Assembly: GCA_002298165.1 (NCBI GenBank) | Contig: DBMI01000089.1 | Location: forward strand, 1 to 36,688 | DNA length: 36,688 nt | From: Desulfarculales bacterium UBA702 | GTDB lineage: Bacteria; Desulfobacterota; Syntrophobacteria; Syntrophobacterales; Syntrophobacteraceae | Direction of reading: 5' to 3' | Part shown: positions 23,755-32,530 of the stretch, piece after piece | Numbering within the stretch: position 1 is the first letter of the stretch | Layout of the letters: each line of letters opens with the position of its first letter | Position numbers and translations under genes: made by a program | The notes under the pieces: generated by a model | What the model saw: only the letters and a program-made list of their open reading frames with translations | Database searches by the model: none | What the model was told of the DNA's origin: nothing

Positions 23755-26046
23755 TCAGGAAACAATCTGGCACGAATCGGGCAGTAGCCTTCCGGGGCCG
23801 CCCTGCCTGGCAAATTCGTCGATCAAGGTCCGATCGGCCGGCAGCCGGCTGAAAAACTCTTTTGTCTCCTGAAAGCTGCGGAAAATAGCACTCAGTAGCA
23901 CCGTCGGGTTTCCATGCCTGTCCATTGTGCTCCCGATCTGCTTGATGTTTATTCGCTCATGCAGCTCCGAAAGCCGCGGGAGGATGTCCTGGAGGTTCTG
24001 ATCCAGGATTTGGATCCGGAATTCAAGCGGGTGGCGCCATACTGCGCGGGTATTCCAGCAAACATCAAGGATTTGCTGCGGCTGAAGTGAATGTCTTTGG
24101 TGCAGGTCCTGGCAGTCTCTGCGGTGGAAGGCCGTTCCCCTTTCGCTAAGTATCGCGACCACATCCTCCTGCCCGGGAAGCGGGTTGCAGCAACGGGCGA
24201 ATTTAAATATAGCCTTGTCCAGACTGGATACACTGACCACGTTGTGCTCGTATTCAACCGGCATTCCCGCGTCGGGAATCCGGCAGGAATCCTCAGCCCC
24301 ATGCGATGATTCAAGGTAGTAGAGAACAAGCTGAGGCGATATGAGGTCTTGGCCGATATGGATGTAGAGTTCCTGGATGTCCTTCAGGTTCAATATTTCG
24401 AGGATCAGCCGCAGATTTTCACTGTCCAGAACCGATGAGGGCAGTTTATGGCGCACGATCTCCTGGAGCAGGATATCCTTGCCTGCCTGTTGGGCAAAAT
24501 GCAGACGCCTTTGCTGAAGATGCCTGTTTATCGCGGCACGTGCCTTTGGTGTCTTGCAGAGCGCCTCGAGGTCCGGATCGACGTCGAGCGGTTCAGGAGA
24601 AGTGAGTACCTCGACGGTATCGCCGTCCGTTAGTTCCCTGGTAACAGGGGACCAGACGGTATTAACCAGTGCACCCTCGCAGTAGTCGCCCAGGTCGGAG
24701 TGAATACGATAGGCAAAATCGAGAACTATGCTGCCTTTAGGAAGATAGTAAATGTCGCCCAGGGGACTGTATGTGAATATTTCTTCGGTCTGGGAAAGCC
24801 GGATCAGGGCTTTCCTCTGAGGTGCGGCGCCTCCATATTCACCTATGTCGCGAAGGAGTTCGCTTATCTCCTGCCAGTGGTCGTCGCTTAGCCCCTTTTG
24901 GGCATCCCAGGCCCTGAGCACGCCACCGTTTGCAAAATCCTCCATGTCGGCCGTACGTATTTTAACGAGGTAATTATTGCCGCTAAGGTGAACTCTTATG
25001 TGCAGACTGCGATAGCCGTTGGGCTTCGGATTAGCAATGAAGTCGCGAACGCTCCGGGGAATAGTTGCAAAACCATTGCTGACCAGCCCGAGTACGGCGT
25101 AGCAGGTGAGGATGTCGTCCGATTTAAGAATTATTGCAAAATCGACGTAGTTTTCGGGAAAAAGCGGATCAAGGGTGCGCTTTAGTGGATTGTAATAGCT
25201 CCCAAGACCTTTCGGGCGAGTGCGCAATTCGGCGGACAGTCCTCTTTGGGAGAGCAGGTTTGCAAGGGTCGTCTCGATTTCAGCAACCTCGTTCGAGCCC
25301 CTTATTTCGCGAACGAGGTGCAGGATTTTCTTACTCTTTTTCGGATACAAAAAAGAAAGTGCCAAATGGTATAGCTCGCGCTTCAGCGGGAATAAATTCA
25401 GGCGCGCGGCAATCGGGGCATAGACTTCGACTGTTTCCTGGGCGATCCGCTGCCGTTTTGTCTGAGGCAGGAAATGTAGCGTGCGCAGATTATGGAGGCG
25501 GTCGGCCAGCTTTATAATCAGCACGCCCAGCCTGCGACTTGCGCTGATGAATATCTTGCTGTGGGTGAGGTCTTTAAGGGCTGCACGGTCCAGGTGGTAG
25601 CGGGCAAGTTTTGTCAGCCCGTCCACCAATTCGGCTATCTTGGGCCCGAATCTGTTTTCTATGTCTTCAATCGATATCCACGGAACGTCCTCGACCACAT
25701 CGTGAAGCAGGGCAGCGGCGAGAAGTACGGGATCACGGAAATGCATCTCACGGACGAGAATTTCCGCAACCGCGCATGGATGGCTGATGTAAGGCGCGCC
25801 TGATTTTCGGCGCTGCCCGGCATGCAGTTCGCAAGCGAAATCCAGGGCTTCGAAAAATAGGGAGTAGTTACTGCCTTCAGGGTCCAGGAACCTCGACATA
25901 CGCGCGCGATACGCATCTATGTCAAAGAGGTGCATGTCCGCTGTGGTTACCGGAAAAGAAGTCCCTTCTTTTTCTCCCAGGTCCGTGAATTCTTCCATCA
26001 TTTCGATCTTCAGGTTGATCCAATAGAGCCAGCGGGAGTCGCCCAC
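23755..26046 (-). CDS. RelA/SpoT-family (p)ppGpp hydrolase/synthetase, synthetase site probably impaired
   Basis: Long Rel/SpoT homologue of 763 aa. Order: HD hydrolase domain (about 60-200), with intact HDVVED (115-120), ISHP and ADRLHNLRTL; synthetase domain (about 265-375); TGS domain (about 415-480); a Cys-containing RCCNPLPG zinc-finger-like region; and a C-terminal ACT-like domain. In the synthetase, the motif usually read ExQIRT is LVKIRT (360-365), so the catalytic Glu is replaced by Leu, and the RxKxxxS loop is altered to RPKGLGSYYNPLK. Hydrolase-dominant activity is therefore inferred. The GTG start at 26046 has a weak context; Met16 or Met17 is an alternative. Confidence 0.9.
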   Translation of the reverse strand: MGDSRWLYWINLKIEMMEEFTDLGEKEGTSFPVTTADMHLFDIDAYRARMSRFLDPEGSNYSLFFEALDFACELHAGQRRKSGAPYISHPCAVAEILVREMHFRDPVLLAAALLHDVVEDVPWISIEDIENRFGPKIAELVDGLTKLARYHLDRAALKDLTHSKIFISASRRLGVLIIKLADRLHNLRTLHFLPQTKRQRIAQETVEVYAPIAARLNLFPLKRELYHLALSFLYPKKSKKILHLVREIRGSNEVAEIETTLANLLSQRGLSAELRTRPKGLGSYYNPLKRTLDPLFPENYVDFAIILKSDDILTCYAVLGLVSNGFATIPRSVRDFIANPKPNGYRSLHIRVHLSGNNYLVKIRTADMEDFANGGVLRAWDAQKGLSDDHWQEISELLRDIGEYGGAAPQRKALIRLSQTEEIFTYSPLGDIYYLPKGSIVLDFAYRIHSDLGDYCEGALVNTVWSPVTRELTDGDTVEVLTSPEPLDVDPDLEALCKTPKARAAINRHLQQRRLHFAQQAGKDILLQEIVRHKLPSSVLDSENLRLILEILNLKDIQELYIHIGQDLISPQLVLYYLESSHGAEDSCRIPDAGMPVEYEHNVVSVSSLDKAIFKFARCCNPLPGQEDVVAILSERGTAFHRRDCQDLHQRHSLQPQQILDVCWNTRAVWRHPLEFRIQILDQNLQDILPRLSELHERINIKQIGSTMDRHGNPTVLLSAIFRSFQETKEFFSRLPADRTLIDEFARQGGPGRLLPDSCQIVS

Positions 26047-26350
26047 CTCGACAAAACCAAAAATGGCTCAAGGTTACCAAACTATTACCCATTATTTTAA
26101 TAAATTAACAGTGAAAATTCATCCTCCCGGCCCGACTATCTCCGGCCGGGGAGATCCATTTCGGCAGCACCGGCCGGTCAGAGAGACTCAATCTTGCACT
26201 ATGCCCAAATACGCCTTGCAATTGATTCGATCCATCAGCATATTGAGAATCGGAGCGAACTGAGGGTGGACTGACAAATAAGGTCAGGGTAAAATTCATT
26301 GCTGTGAGCTAAATAGACAGCGCAGAACATTCGAAAGCGAATCGCATATA
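26047..26350. other. Divergent spacer between rel and the VTT gene
   Basis: This AT-rich 304-nt spacer has an imperfect CCCGGCC/GGCCGGG hairpin near 26124-26154. Promoters for rel (minus) and the VTT gene (plus) should lie here. A 66-codon plus-strand frame is open but not protein-like. Confidence 0.4.
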
Positions 26351-27103
26351 ATGCCAATTCTTCCCGATAAGAAACCTTCCCGGCCGGAACCCGCCGAATC
26401 TCTATATGTTAAGAAGAAAAATTCAGTTTGGCTCAAATTTATTCTCTTCCTTTCCGGCTTGGCAATAATTTGCATTATTCTCTACCACACTGGATGGATT
26501 AACGTTTTCCTCAACAAGGAACGGGCTCGGGAATTTCTGGAGTCCCTCGGCCCCATCGCATTTCTCGGTTTTATTATTCTCCAGGTGGCTCAGGTTGTCT
26601 TTGCTCCCATCCCAGGCGAGGTTACCGGTATTCTTGGAGGCTATTTTTTTGGACTATTCTGGGGAATTGTATTATCTACAATCGGTCTGACACTCGGGTC
26701 CTATATTGCGTTCGCACTTTCGCGCCATTTCGGAAGGCCCCTTGTCGAAAAGTTGGTGGACAGGGCCATGCTTGACCGGTTCGATTACGTTCTTCACAAA
26801 AAGGGCCTTGCTGTCATTTTTCTGCTTTTCCTGCTGCCCGGATTTCCAAAAGATTATCTTTGCTTTATCCTGGGACTGGGACACCTTACCACCCTGGAAT
26901 TCCTGACGGTTAGTACAGTAGGGCGGGTTTTCGGCACTATCCTTCTGACACTGGGCGGCGGATATATCAGGTGTGAACAGTATGGAAGACTCTATATTCT
27001 TATTGGAATCGCAACAGTTATATTTCTTGTGGCTTATTTCCTACGTCACAAGATAGAATCGTTTTTGAAGTCCCTCCACGTACAAAATAATGACGTCAAA
27101 TAA
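26351..27103 (+). CDS. TVP38/TMEM64 family membrane protein (VTT domain)
   Basis: Polytopic inner-membrane protein of 250 aa with about five to six hydrophobic segments. Residues 55-200 contain the VTT/DedA-like core, including APIPGEVTGILGGYFFGLFWG, GSYIAFALSRHFGRP and LLPGFPKDYLCFILG. Family members are linked to lipid scrambling or transport and to membrane homeostasis; no specific substrate can be assigned. A second, related DedA gene follows 78 nt downstream on the same strand. Confidence 0.9.
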   Translation: MPILPDKKPSRPEPAESLYVKKKNSVWLKFILFLSGLAIICIILYHTGWINVFLNKERAREFLESLGPIAFLGFIILQVAQVVFAPIPGEVTGILGGYFFGLFWGIVLSTIGLTLGSYIAFALSRHFGRPLVEKLVDRAMLDRFDYVLHKKGLAVIFLLFLLPGFPKDYLCFILGLGHLTTLEFLTVSTVGRVFGTILLTLGGGYIRCEQYGRLYILIGIATVIFLVAYFLRHKIESFLKSLHVQNNDVK

Positions 27104-27181
27104 CCAGGGGATATTCAGACAGGTTCGGGTCGGATTTTTCAGAACAATGCCGTTTGACCCGGCCAAGGAAGGGAGTATGTC

Positions 27182-27805
27182 TTGCTTACAAATGCGGTTG
27201 CCTGTTTTGCTGTTTACTGTCTCGAGATGACCGGATATTTCGGGGCCGCATTTTTAATGGCACTCGAGAGTATGATATTTCCCATACCAAGCGAGGCTGT
27301 AATGCCATTTGTGGGGTTCCTGGTAGCGGATGGAAAATGGAGCCTCGAAATGGCTGTTTTTGCTACAAGCATGGGTTCGCTCGCCGGTTCGCTTATCTCG
27401 TATGCGATGGGACATTTCGGCGGCAAACCATTCGTTCTGAAATTCGGCAAATACCTTTTGCTCAATCCTCACGACCTCGAGCGCGCCGAGAACTTTTTCA
27501 ACCGGCGAGGCGGCATAGTTACTCTTTTCATCAGCCGTTTTGTCCCTGTAATCCGTCACGTAATCTCAATTCCAGCCGGGGTGGGAAAGATGCCCCTTCT
27601 CCCTTTCCTGGCCGCAACGACAGTCGGGGCTACCCTTTGGAACAGCTTCCTCCTGGTCTGCGGCATGTATCTCCGGGAGCGATGGGGAATAATCCAGAAT
27701 TATTCCCATCAGATTGATATCGTAGTAGTGGCGATACTGGTGGTCGCTGCTATTATATTCGTTAAATCCCGCATGAAGAACGGGCGCATCGAGATTGCCA
27801 AATAA
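27182..27805 (+). CDS. DedA family membrane protein
   Basis: Integral membrane protein of 207 aa of the DedA/VTT superfamily. Hallmarks are an N-terminal ESMIFPIPSEAVMPFVGFL segment (visible start ESMIFPIPSEAV), SYAMGHFGG and the SRFVPVIRHVISIPAG motif with two conserved Arg residues. DedA proteins flip undecaprenyl phosphate or phospholipids. The start is a TTG with GGAAGGGAG 6 nt upstream. Its relative is directly upstream. Confidence 0.92.
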   Translation: MLTNAVACFAVYCLEMTGYFGAAFLMALESMIFPIPSEAVMPFVGFLVADGKWSLEMAVFATSMGSLAGSLISYAMGHFGGKPFVLKFGKYLLLNPHDLERAENFFNRRGGIVTLFISRFVPVIRHVISIPAGVGKMPLLPFLAATTVGATLWNSFLLVCGMYLRERWGIIQNYSHQIDIVVVAILVVAAIIFVKSRMKNGRIEIAK

Positions 27806-28655
27806 GAAGCGACTGAAATGAAGGGGCAGGAGGCCATCGGTTTTTAACACGGCGCGGTCGGGAGGGCCTGTTGCCCAAACAAGTTGCGATGCAAATTCCC
27901 TCCCTTTGATGGGAGGGGGCAGGGGAGGGTGTTAAGTTCTAAGAATTTCAACCCCCTCTCCCCAACCGCTCCCGTCAATGGAGGGGAGTTCTCCTTCAAT
28001 TTCGGCCCATTATTTTCTATTCGGGATTTGGGCAACAGCCCGGAGACACCGCGCTGTAACGTGGAGAGGGCGTGCAGTAACCCTGGAAAATTGATCTGCA
28101 GAAAAGCCGCCAGTGAGATTCGGTCCCGGGCGAATCCCAGTCTTCAATTTTATATGTTCTCTCTATGTGGCCTCGGTTGTTCGTTGTAAGTCAATGATAA
28201 TCAGGAGGGTTCCATAGATAATGTGAATAGCAAATATTTGAGGGGCGGGTGCACAGCATTGAGCCTTGACGTCAATCTTGAATTATCCTCGTTGAATTTA
28301 TCCTTGTGCGTCACTCCACAAAGTTTACACTGTACGAAACAAGTCCTTCGAAACTCCGCATCCACTCAGGGTTCGCGAAAGTTAACTCTCCTTGCCATCG
28401 CCTTGAGTGTTTTTCGACAGGGCGAGCACAACGAGAATGATTCGCATATGGAAACCAGAAAACAGACTCTCCGCAGATCGACCTCAAGGAGAGCTATGTG
28501 AAGTTCTATCTATCCGAACAGACGAGCGAGGTCACGCATCAGCGCACGAACCCACTTGCAGAAGACCGCCACAAGTGCCTATTATTTTTGATCCGCTGTA
28601 TTGACCCGCCTTCTGCCTCCGTCGGGGCAGCATTTCCTCAGTGTTTTGGAGAATC
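27806..28655. other. Long non-coding stretch holding a nested palindromic element
   Basis: An 850-nt gap lies between dedA and the GGDEF gene. The first part holds the nested palindrome at 27850-28057. The remainder (28058-28655) has short frames with Leu/Ser-rich, atypical translations and no clear RNA or gene. It marks the edge between the metabolic backbone and the accessory block. Confidence 0.5.
27850..28057. mobile_element. Nested palindromic repeat element, MITE/REP-like
   Basis: The outer arms (about 27850-27880 and 28026-28057) pair imperfectly and share a perfect 12-bp core, CTGTTGCCCAAA at 27868-27879 against TTTGGGCAACAG at 28027-28038. The inner arms (about 27897-27936 and 27949-27988) form a second, G-rich/C-rich imperfect palindrome around an AT-rich 12-nt centre. 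Element length is about 200 nt with no coding frame. This resembles non-autonomous mobile or REP-type repeats. Mobility is inferred, and copy number cannot be seen here. Confidence 0.5.
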
Positions 28656-29999
28656 TCAAACCCTGACGCAAGCTTCCCCATTTGATTTACAATGCATCAT
28701 TACCACACGATTTTTTCCTTCAGCTTTCGCCTTGGCCTGCGACTGGTCCAATACCTGGATTATATTTTCATGAACGCAACCTGGCTCTACATCAACAACT
28801 CCTATGCTGGCAGTAGGGCACTGAGATAAACCTCGTTCATTACCCCATTTGAGGAATTCTGCTTCTATTTTCTCCCTTATCTTTTCAGCGAGTTCAAAAG
28901 CTACCTGCCCTGGTACCCCAGGAGCAAGCGCAACCACCTCATCCCCTCCTCTCCTGTACACCTCTGCCGTCTGCTTAAGAATCTCTTGCACTATTTTACA
29001 GTAGAGGCGTAAAGCTTCATCTCCGGCCGTGTGTCCCAAATGCTCATTGACGGCCTTGAAATTATCGAGATCCATTTTAAATGCTGAAATACCCTCACCT
29101 GTTGAATCCATCTGTATCATCAGCCTTAGATCCTTCTCCCAATAACGCTGATCCTGTACAACCATGAGGGGATCTAATATTCGCCAAAGACGAAGTAGCG
29201 GGAACTTCGGATTATGCCGCTCCCACCGGCGCATCTGCCAGAACATAGTGTCGTTTTCGAACTCCGCAAAATCATAGGCAACTCTGAGCATTTGCAGTAT
29301 ATAGTCCACCTCTGAAATTTGATGCGCTACCAAGCCTCGGGGGCGAAACATCTTTGTCGCGCGGGCAAGTACTTTAACAGCGTTCATGCCGTTACATTCT
29401 CTTATTTTCTCTTGAAGCGACACCCTAGGTAGTCGAGTTCTCAGTGCTTGAATGCGTATTACGGCATCGTCACCGAAATTAGATTTGGCCGCAGAATCGG
29501 AGAAGTCAAACTCTTTCCAGTCAATAAAGTCCTCTATGGAGAAGGGATGCGATTGTATAGAGATAAACTGCAGCATCTTCTCGAAAATCCAAGAAATTGA
29601 AATTGCTCGGTCCCTTAATGAGCCTACCTCCTTCTCAGCGGATTTAAACCATGGTGTGCCAGTTAATTCCTCTATTATTCGTTCGCTAGACTCCGATACC
29701 AACAGAAGGGATGCAACATCCCCAAGCCCAGGCCAAAAGATATCGTCTAAATGACAACCATCCTTCGCGTCTGAGACCCTGATCGTGGCCACAAGTCCGT
29801 CAATCCCTCTTTGTTTGACGTGTGTCAATAGCTGACAGGCTACACCTGGGCTGGGTACAACTCTAGACGATGGATGAACACATTTTTCATAAAAACGGCC
29901 TTCGCTATCCTCATTAGATAGCAAAATTGCACCGTCAATCTCCGCGCGCAGCATCGATACCCAGTTTGAGAGTACGTCAAAATCCATTTGTGATCTCAT
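28656..29999 (-). CDS. GGDEF-domain protein with novel N-terminal region
   Basis: 447-aa protein. The C-terminal GGDEF (nucleotide cyclase-like) domain spans about 300-435. The metal-binding MDLDNFKAVNEHLGHTAGDEALR is intact (Asp310 and Asp312), and the signature reads RRGGDEV (351-355), with Val replacing the final Phe. No RxxD inhibitory site is seen. The first 290 residues match no sensory domain I know; no signal peptide or membrane segment is seen, so it is probably cytoplasmic. Its ATG overlaps the ATPase stop by 4 nt (ATGA), indicating translational coupling. Diguanylate cyclase activity is plausible; another cyclic nucleotide product cannot be excluded. Confidence 0.85.
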   Translation of the reverse strand: MRSQMDFDVLSNWVSMLRAEIDGAILLSNEDSEGRFYEKCVHPSSRVVPSPGVACQLLTHVKQRGIDGLVATIRVSDAKDGCHLDDIFWPGLGDVASLLLVSESSERIIEELTGTPWFKSAEKEVGSLRDRAISISWIFEKMLQFISIQSHPFSIEDFIDWKEFDFSDSAAKSNFGDDAVIRIQALRTRLPRVSLQEKIRECNGMNAVKVLARATKMFRPRGLVAHQISEVDYILQMLRVAYDFAEFENDTMFWQMRRWERHNPKFPLLRLWRILDPLMVVQDQRYWEKDLRLMIQMDSTGEGISAFKMDLDNFKAVNEHLGHTAGDEALRLYCKIVQEILKQTAEVYRRGGDEVVALAPGVPGQVAFELAEKIREKIEAEFLKWGNERGLSQCPTASIGVVDVEPGCVHENIIQVLDQSQAKAKAEGKNRVVMMHCKSNGEACVRV

Positions 30000-31363
30000 T
30001 CGACATCCTCCGGAGCCGCTCCATAAGGACCCTTAAGCTCTTTTGTCAAGTCCCACCTTGAACCGATGATGACAGGCGAGTGGGTCGCCACTATCCCGTA
30101 GGAACCGGTTAACTTTAGAATTCCCATTAGGTCCTCTAGAAACTTAGACTGCCACCCAACATGCAAGGATATCTCTGGTTCATCAACTAGGACCAACCCA
30201 TTCCTTGGGGCACGAAATAGAAGCTCGTAAAGCACAACAAGTTCATGCTTCTCGCCGGATGAAAGACTCTCGAGATCGATGTTGTTGCCAGATCCAGTTA
30301 TGACCTGAAATCCCTGTTCTCTGTGAAGTACAATGTTCTTGTACTTGAATCGTTCATTGACTATATCAATCAGCTTTCCGACACGTTGAGCTAGATCGTC
30401 GAAAACTGCAAGCTTTTCCTGGACATCACCGATATAGATAGTAAGAGCTTCTCTAGCCCTACGTACATCATCTTCTCTAAGGTCACGCAAACCGCTTTCA
30501 CTATCAATAAAACCAAGGCTGATCAGGCGTTGACGTTTTCTTTCCAGCTCGGCCATTCGTTCAAGTATCTGCCTCTCAGGCAAAACGCTCTCATTATCAC
30601 GCATAAAACGAACAAGACGCTCAGGAAAGGTACGATCACTCTCTTGTGAATGTTTCGCATAGTCAGCAAGTGCTGATTTTATTCTTCGAACGATATCGTG
30701 AGAATATTGATGGACCCTAGACAAATATTGTTCGTTTACAGATTCTTCTTCAACTTGGTATGATCGCCTTTGATAATGATCACGTCTAGTTGAATAACGA
30801 CCGATTTTCTCGGGTTCAAGTCTTTCTGTCTCTATAAAAAAAACCTCCAAATCGCTCGTGACTATGGGCATAATACCTTTAACGTATTTCTTTGGTACTT
30901 TAGACTCTACGTGTGGAAATAGCCTTATTATTTCTCTAAGAGAATGGAAACGATTGTTTGTATCATTAATCCAACCACTTTGAAACCTTCTATATGGACC
31001 CGGCACGAACTGATCAATTTCGTCGAGAAGGTTTTCTGGCACTTTGGGGATTTCTAACTCACCATTCAGGGATTTGCCGTCCTTTTCGACTGCAACAGTG
31101 AATTTAGGCCGACCATCATTCGTTTGTTTTTTACGAAGTGACCAAACCTGATCGTCATCAAGACGAATACACAATGTGGTAAACGGAATTTGCTCAAAGA
31201 TACTTAAATCGTCATCGATAAGAGATGCGATCAGTTTGAGCATCACCGTCTTTCCAAATCCATTTGGGCCATGAAGTATGGTTATTCGATCAGGGTTAGT
31301 TAGGGGAATAGTATGATTGAACGTACCAAATAGCCCATTTACACTAATCTCTTTGACTCGCAT
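29996..31363 (-). CDS. RecF/SMC/OLD-like AAA ATPase (PtuA-type layout)
   Basis: Predicted ABC-type ATPase of 455 aa. Walker A HGPNGFGKTVML (Walker core GPNGFGKT, residues 32-39), signature LSSGEK (from 367), Walker B VLVDEPEISLH (Asp394) and the switch His in ATHSPVI (about 428) are all intact. The middle (about 200-340) is charged and helical, like a short coiled-coil insertion. No TOPRIM, HNH or other nuclease domain is present. DEPEISLH is frequent in defence ATPases such as PtuA and OLD-family proteins. AAGGA lies 7 nt before the ATG. It is followed, with a 4-nt overlap, by the GGDEF gene. Confidence 0.88.
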   Translation of the reverse strand: MRVKEISVNGLFGTFNHTIPLTNPDRITILHGPNGFGKTVMLKLIASLIDDDLSIFEQIPFTTLCIRLDDDQVWSLRKKQTNDGRPKFTVAVEKDGKSLNGELEIPKVPENLLDEIDQFVPGPYRRFQSGWINDTNNRFHSLREIIRLFPHVESKVPKKYVKGIMPIVTSDLEVFFIETERLEPEKIGRYSTRRDHYQRRSYQVEEESVNEQYLSRVHQYSHDIVRRIKSALADYAKHSQESDRTFPERLVRFMRDNESVLPERQILERMAELERKRQRLISLGFIDSESGLRDLREDDVRRAREALTIYIGDVQEKLAVFDDLAQRVGKLIDIVNERFKYKNIVLHREQGFQVITGSGNNIDLESLSSGEKHELVVLYELLFRAPRNGLVLVDEPEISLHVGWQSKFLEDLMGILKLTGSYGIVATHSPVIIGSRWDLTKELKGPYGAAPEDVE

Positions 31364-31442
31364 GATTTTCCTTTCAGGGGACTGGCATGTGGCCGATGAT
31401 GCTATTTATTAGAACTGACGAATAGTAGTTTAGTTACTGTAT

Positions 31443-31459
31443 GCAGTCCGAGAGACTGC
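31443..31459. promoter_or_regulatory. Dyad upstream of the ATPase gene
   Basis: GCAGTC and GACTGC are 6-bp perfect arms with 5 nt between them, about 80 nt before the ATPase start. A regulator site is possible. Confidence 0.25.
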
Positions 31460-31562
31460 TCCCATCAGTTAACCCTATTTGCCAGAACCAAAATCTTCTT
31501 CCCGCCCCCGATTGCTCATACAATGATTCGGGAATGGCAAGGGAAACAGCATTGCAATTCTT

Positions 31563-31588
31563 GCAGCGGGTTTAGCACAACCCGCTGC
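31563..31588 (-). repeat. Perfect 10-bp hairpin after the channel gene
   Basis: GCAGCGGGTT at 31563-31572 pairs with AACCCGCTGC at 31579-31588 around TAGCAC. It follows the channel stop codon by about 60 nt on the minus strand. No T-run is seen, so it may pause or protect RNA rather than terminate. Confidence 0.6.
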
Positions 31589-31651
31589 TGGGCTGGTTTA
31601 TCCCGGTTCATCAATAACCAACTGCTCGAACGGGCGCAACCGTTTGAGCCA

Positions 31652-32530
31652 TCAACGAACAACTCGGTTGAACTGAGACCAGAATTCAGGAAAGAAGCGA
31701 TAGCGAATCGGCAAAAATCGCCTTTTGTCCTCATCATTGTATTGAATCGCCGTGAATGAAACGCCTTCCACAATGTCGCAAGCCCGATATGTCATCTCCT
31801 GCGCATAGGATTGGGTACGATAGGTACCTAAAATCAGCACATCGACCTTGAAGCGGCTCGGAGGTCGCAAACTATTTCGAGTCTCGGGCGCTGAATCATG
31901 AGCTATCGCTTCATTCATTTGATGTGCAACATCGAACCCACATTCAGGATCTCGACCCTCAAAGCCAACTGTATAATCGTGGCTGCCGAGCCAAGGAGGT
32001 GGTGGAAAGCTAGTGATGGGACAAATCCCTGCAATGACATTTCCAAAAGCGTGCTCACTAGCAGCTATTCGTACCTGAAGATTCAAAAGGCGGGACCTGT
32101 GGGTGTTTATAATTCTGAAGTAAAATCTATTTATTTCATTGTCGAAAACAAGTTGATTCGAGAACATAATGACATTCCGTGGACTTAATGCTTTTGCCAC
32201 TATTAGTGCAGTCACCAAAGAGAAAACCAAGGCAGAAGAGAGACCATGCACAATCACTATTTGCCGACCAATATCGTTAAAAGGATGATAGTCCCCATAG
32301 CCGATTGTAAGCCCTGTGACAAACCCGAAATAGATATACTCACTAGGGCTACGCCTCACAAGCTCTCCTTCCGGACCTATGTAATCGAGAATTGAGAGTT
32401 GCCAATCTAAGATCCCAAACGAGAGATTTACAAGTACAAATGATCCGAACAATAGTAAAAGCGCCAACGAAAAAGGCATGGACCAAAGAGCCTCGAATTT
32501 CCAGTACTGTTGCTTGTTTGGAAACGCCAT
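31652..32530 (-). CDS. Kir-like (inward-rectifier type) potassium channel
   Basis: Predicted two-helix channel of 292 aa. TM1 is about 17-38 and TM2 about 88-113, with the pore between them holding TIGYGD (residues 75-80), a canonical K+ selectivity filter. The cytoplasmic part has NVIMFSNQLVFDNEINRFYFRIIN, resembling the start of the Ig-like C-terminal domain of KirBac channels (visible VIMFSNQLVF), followed by beta-rich sequence to the end. Such C-terminal domains gate the pore in response to ligands. The channel is on the same strand and upstream of the ATPase and GGDEF genes (288-nt gap). A role as effector is inferred only. Confidence 0.85.
   Translation of the reverse strand: MAFPNKQQYWKFEALWSMPFSLALLLLFGSFVLVNLSFGILDWQLSILDYIGPEGELVRRSPSEYIYFGFVTGLTIGYGDYHPFNDIGRQIVIVHGLSSALVFSLVTALIVAKALSPRNVIMFSNQLVFDNEINRFYFRIINTHRSRLLNLQVRIAASEHAFGNVIAGICPITSFPPPPWLGSHDYTVGFEGRDPECGFDVAHQMNEAIAHDSAPETRNSLRPPSRFKVDVLILGTYRTQSYAQEMTYRACDIVEGVSFTAIQYNDEDKRRFLPIRYRFFPEFWSQFNRVVR

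Larger units (their letters stand above)
31364..31651. other. Spacer between channel and ATPase genes
   Basis: Contains a palindrome GCAGTC-N5-GACTGC at 31443-31459 and a perfect 10-bp hairpin at 31563-31588. A promoter for the ATPase gene may lie between them and the start codon. Confidence 0.4.

Noticed and set aside
28110..28140. tRNA T-arm-like sequence (GGTCCCGGGCGAATCCCAG)
   Set aside because: The rest of a cloverleaf could not be built around it.
28223..28501. Plus-strand frame of 92 codons with AGGAGG upstream
   Set aside because: The ribosome-binding site is about 14 nt from the start, and the translation is Leu/Ser-rich without family resemblance.
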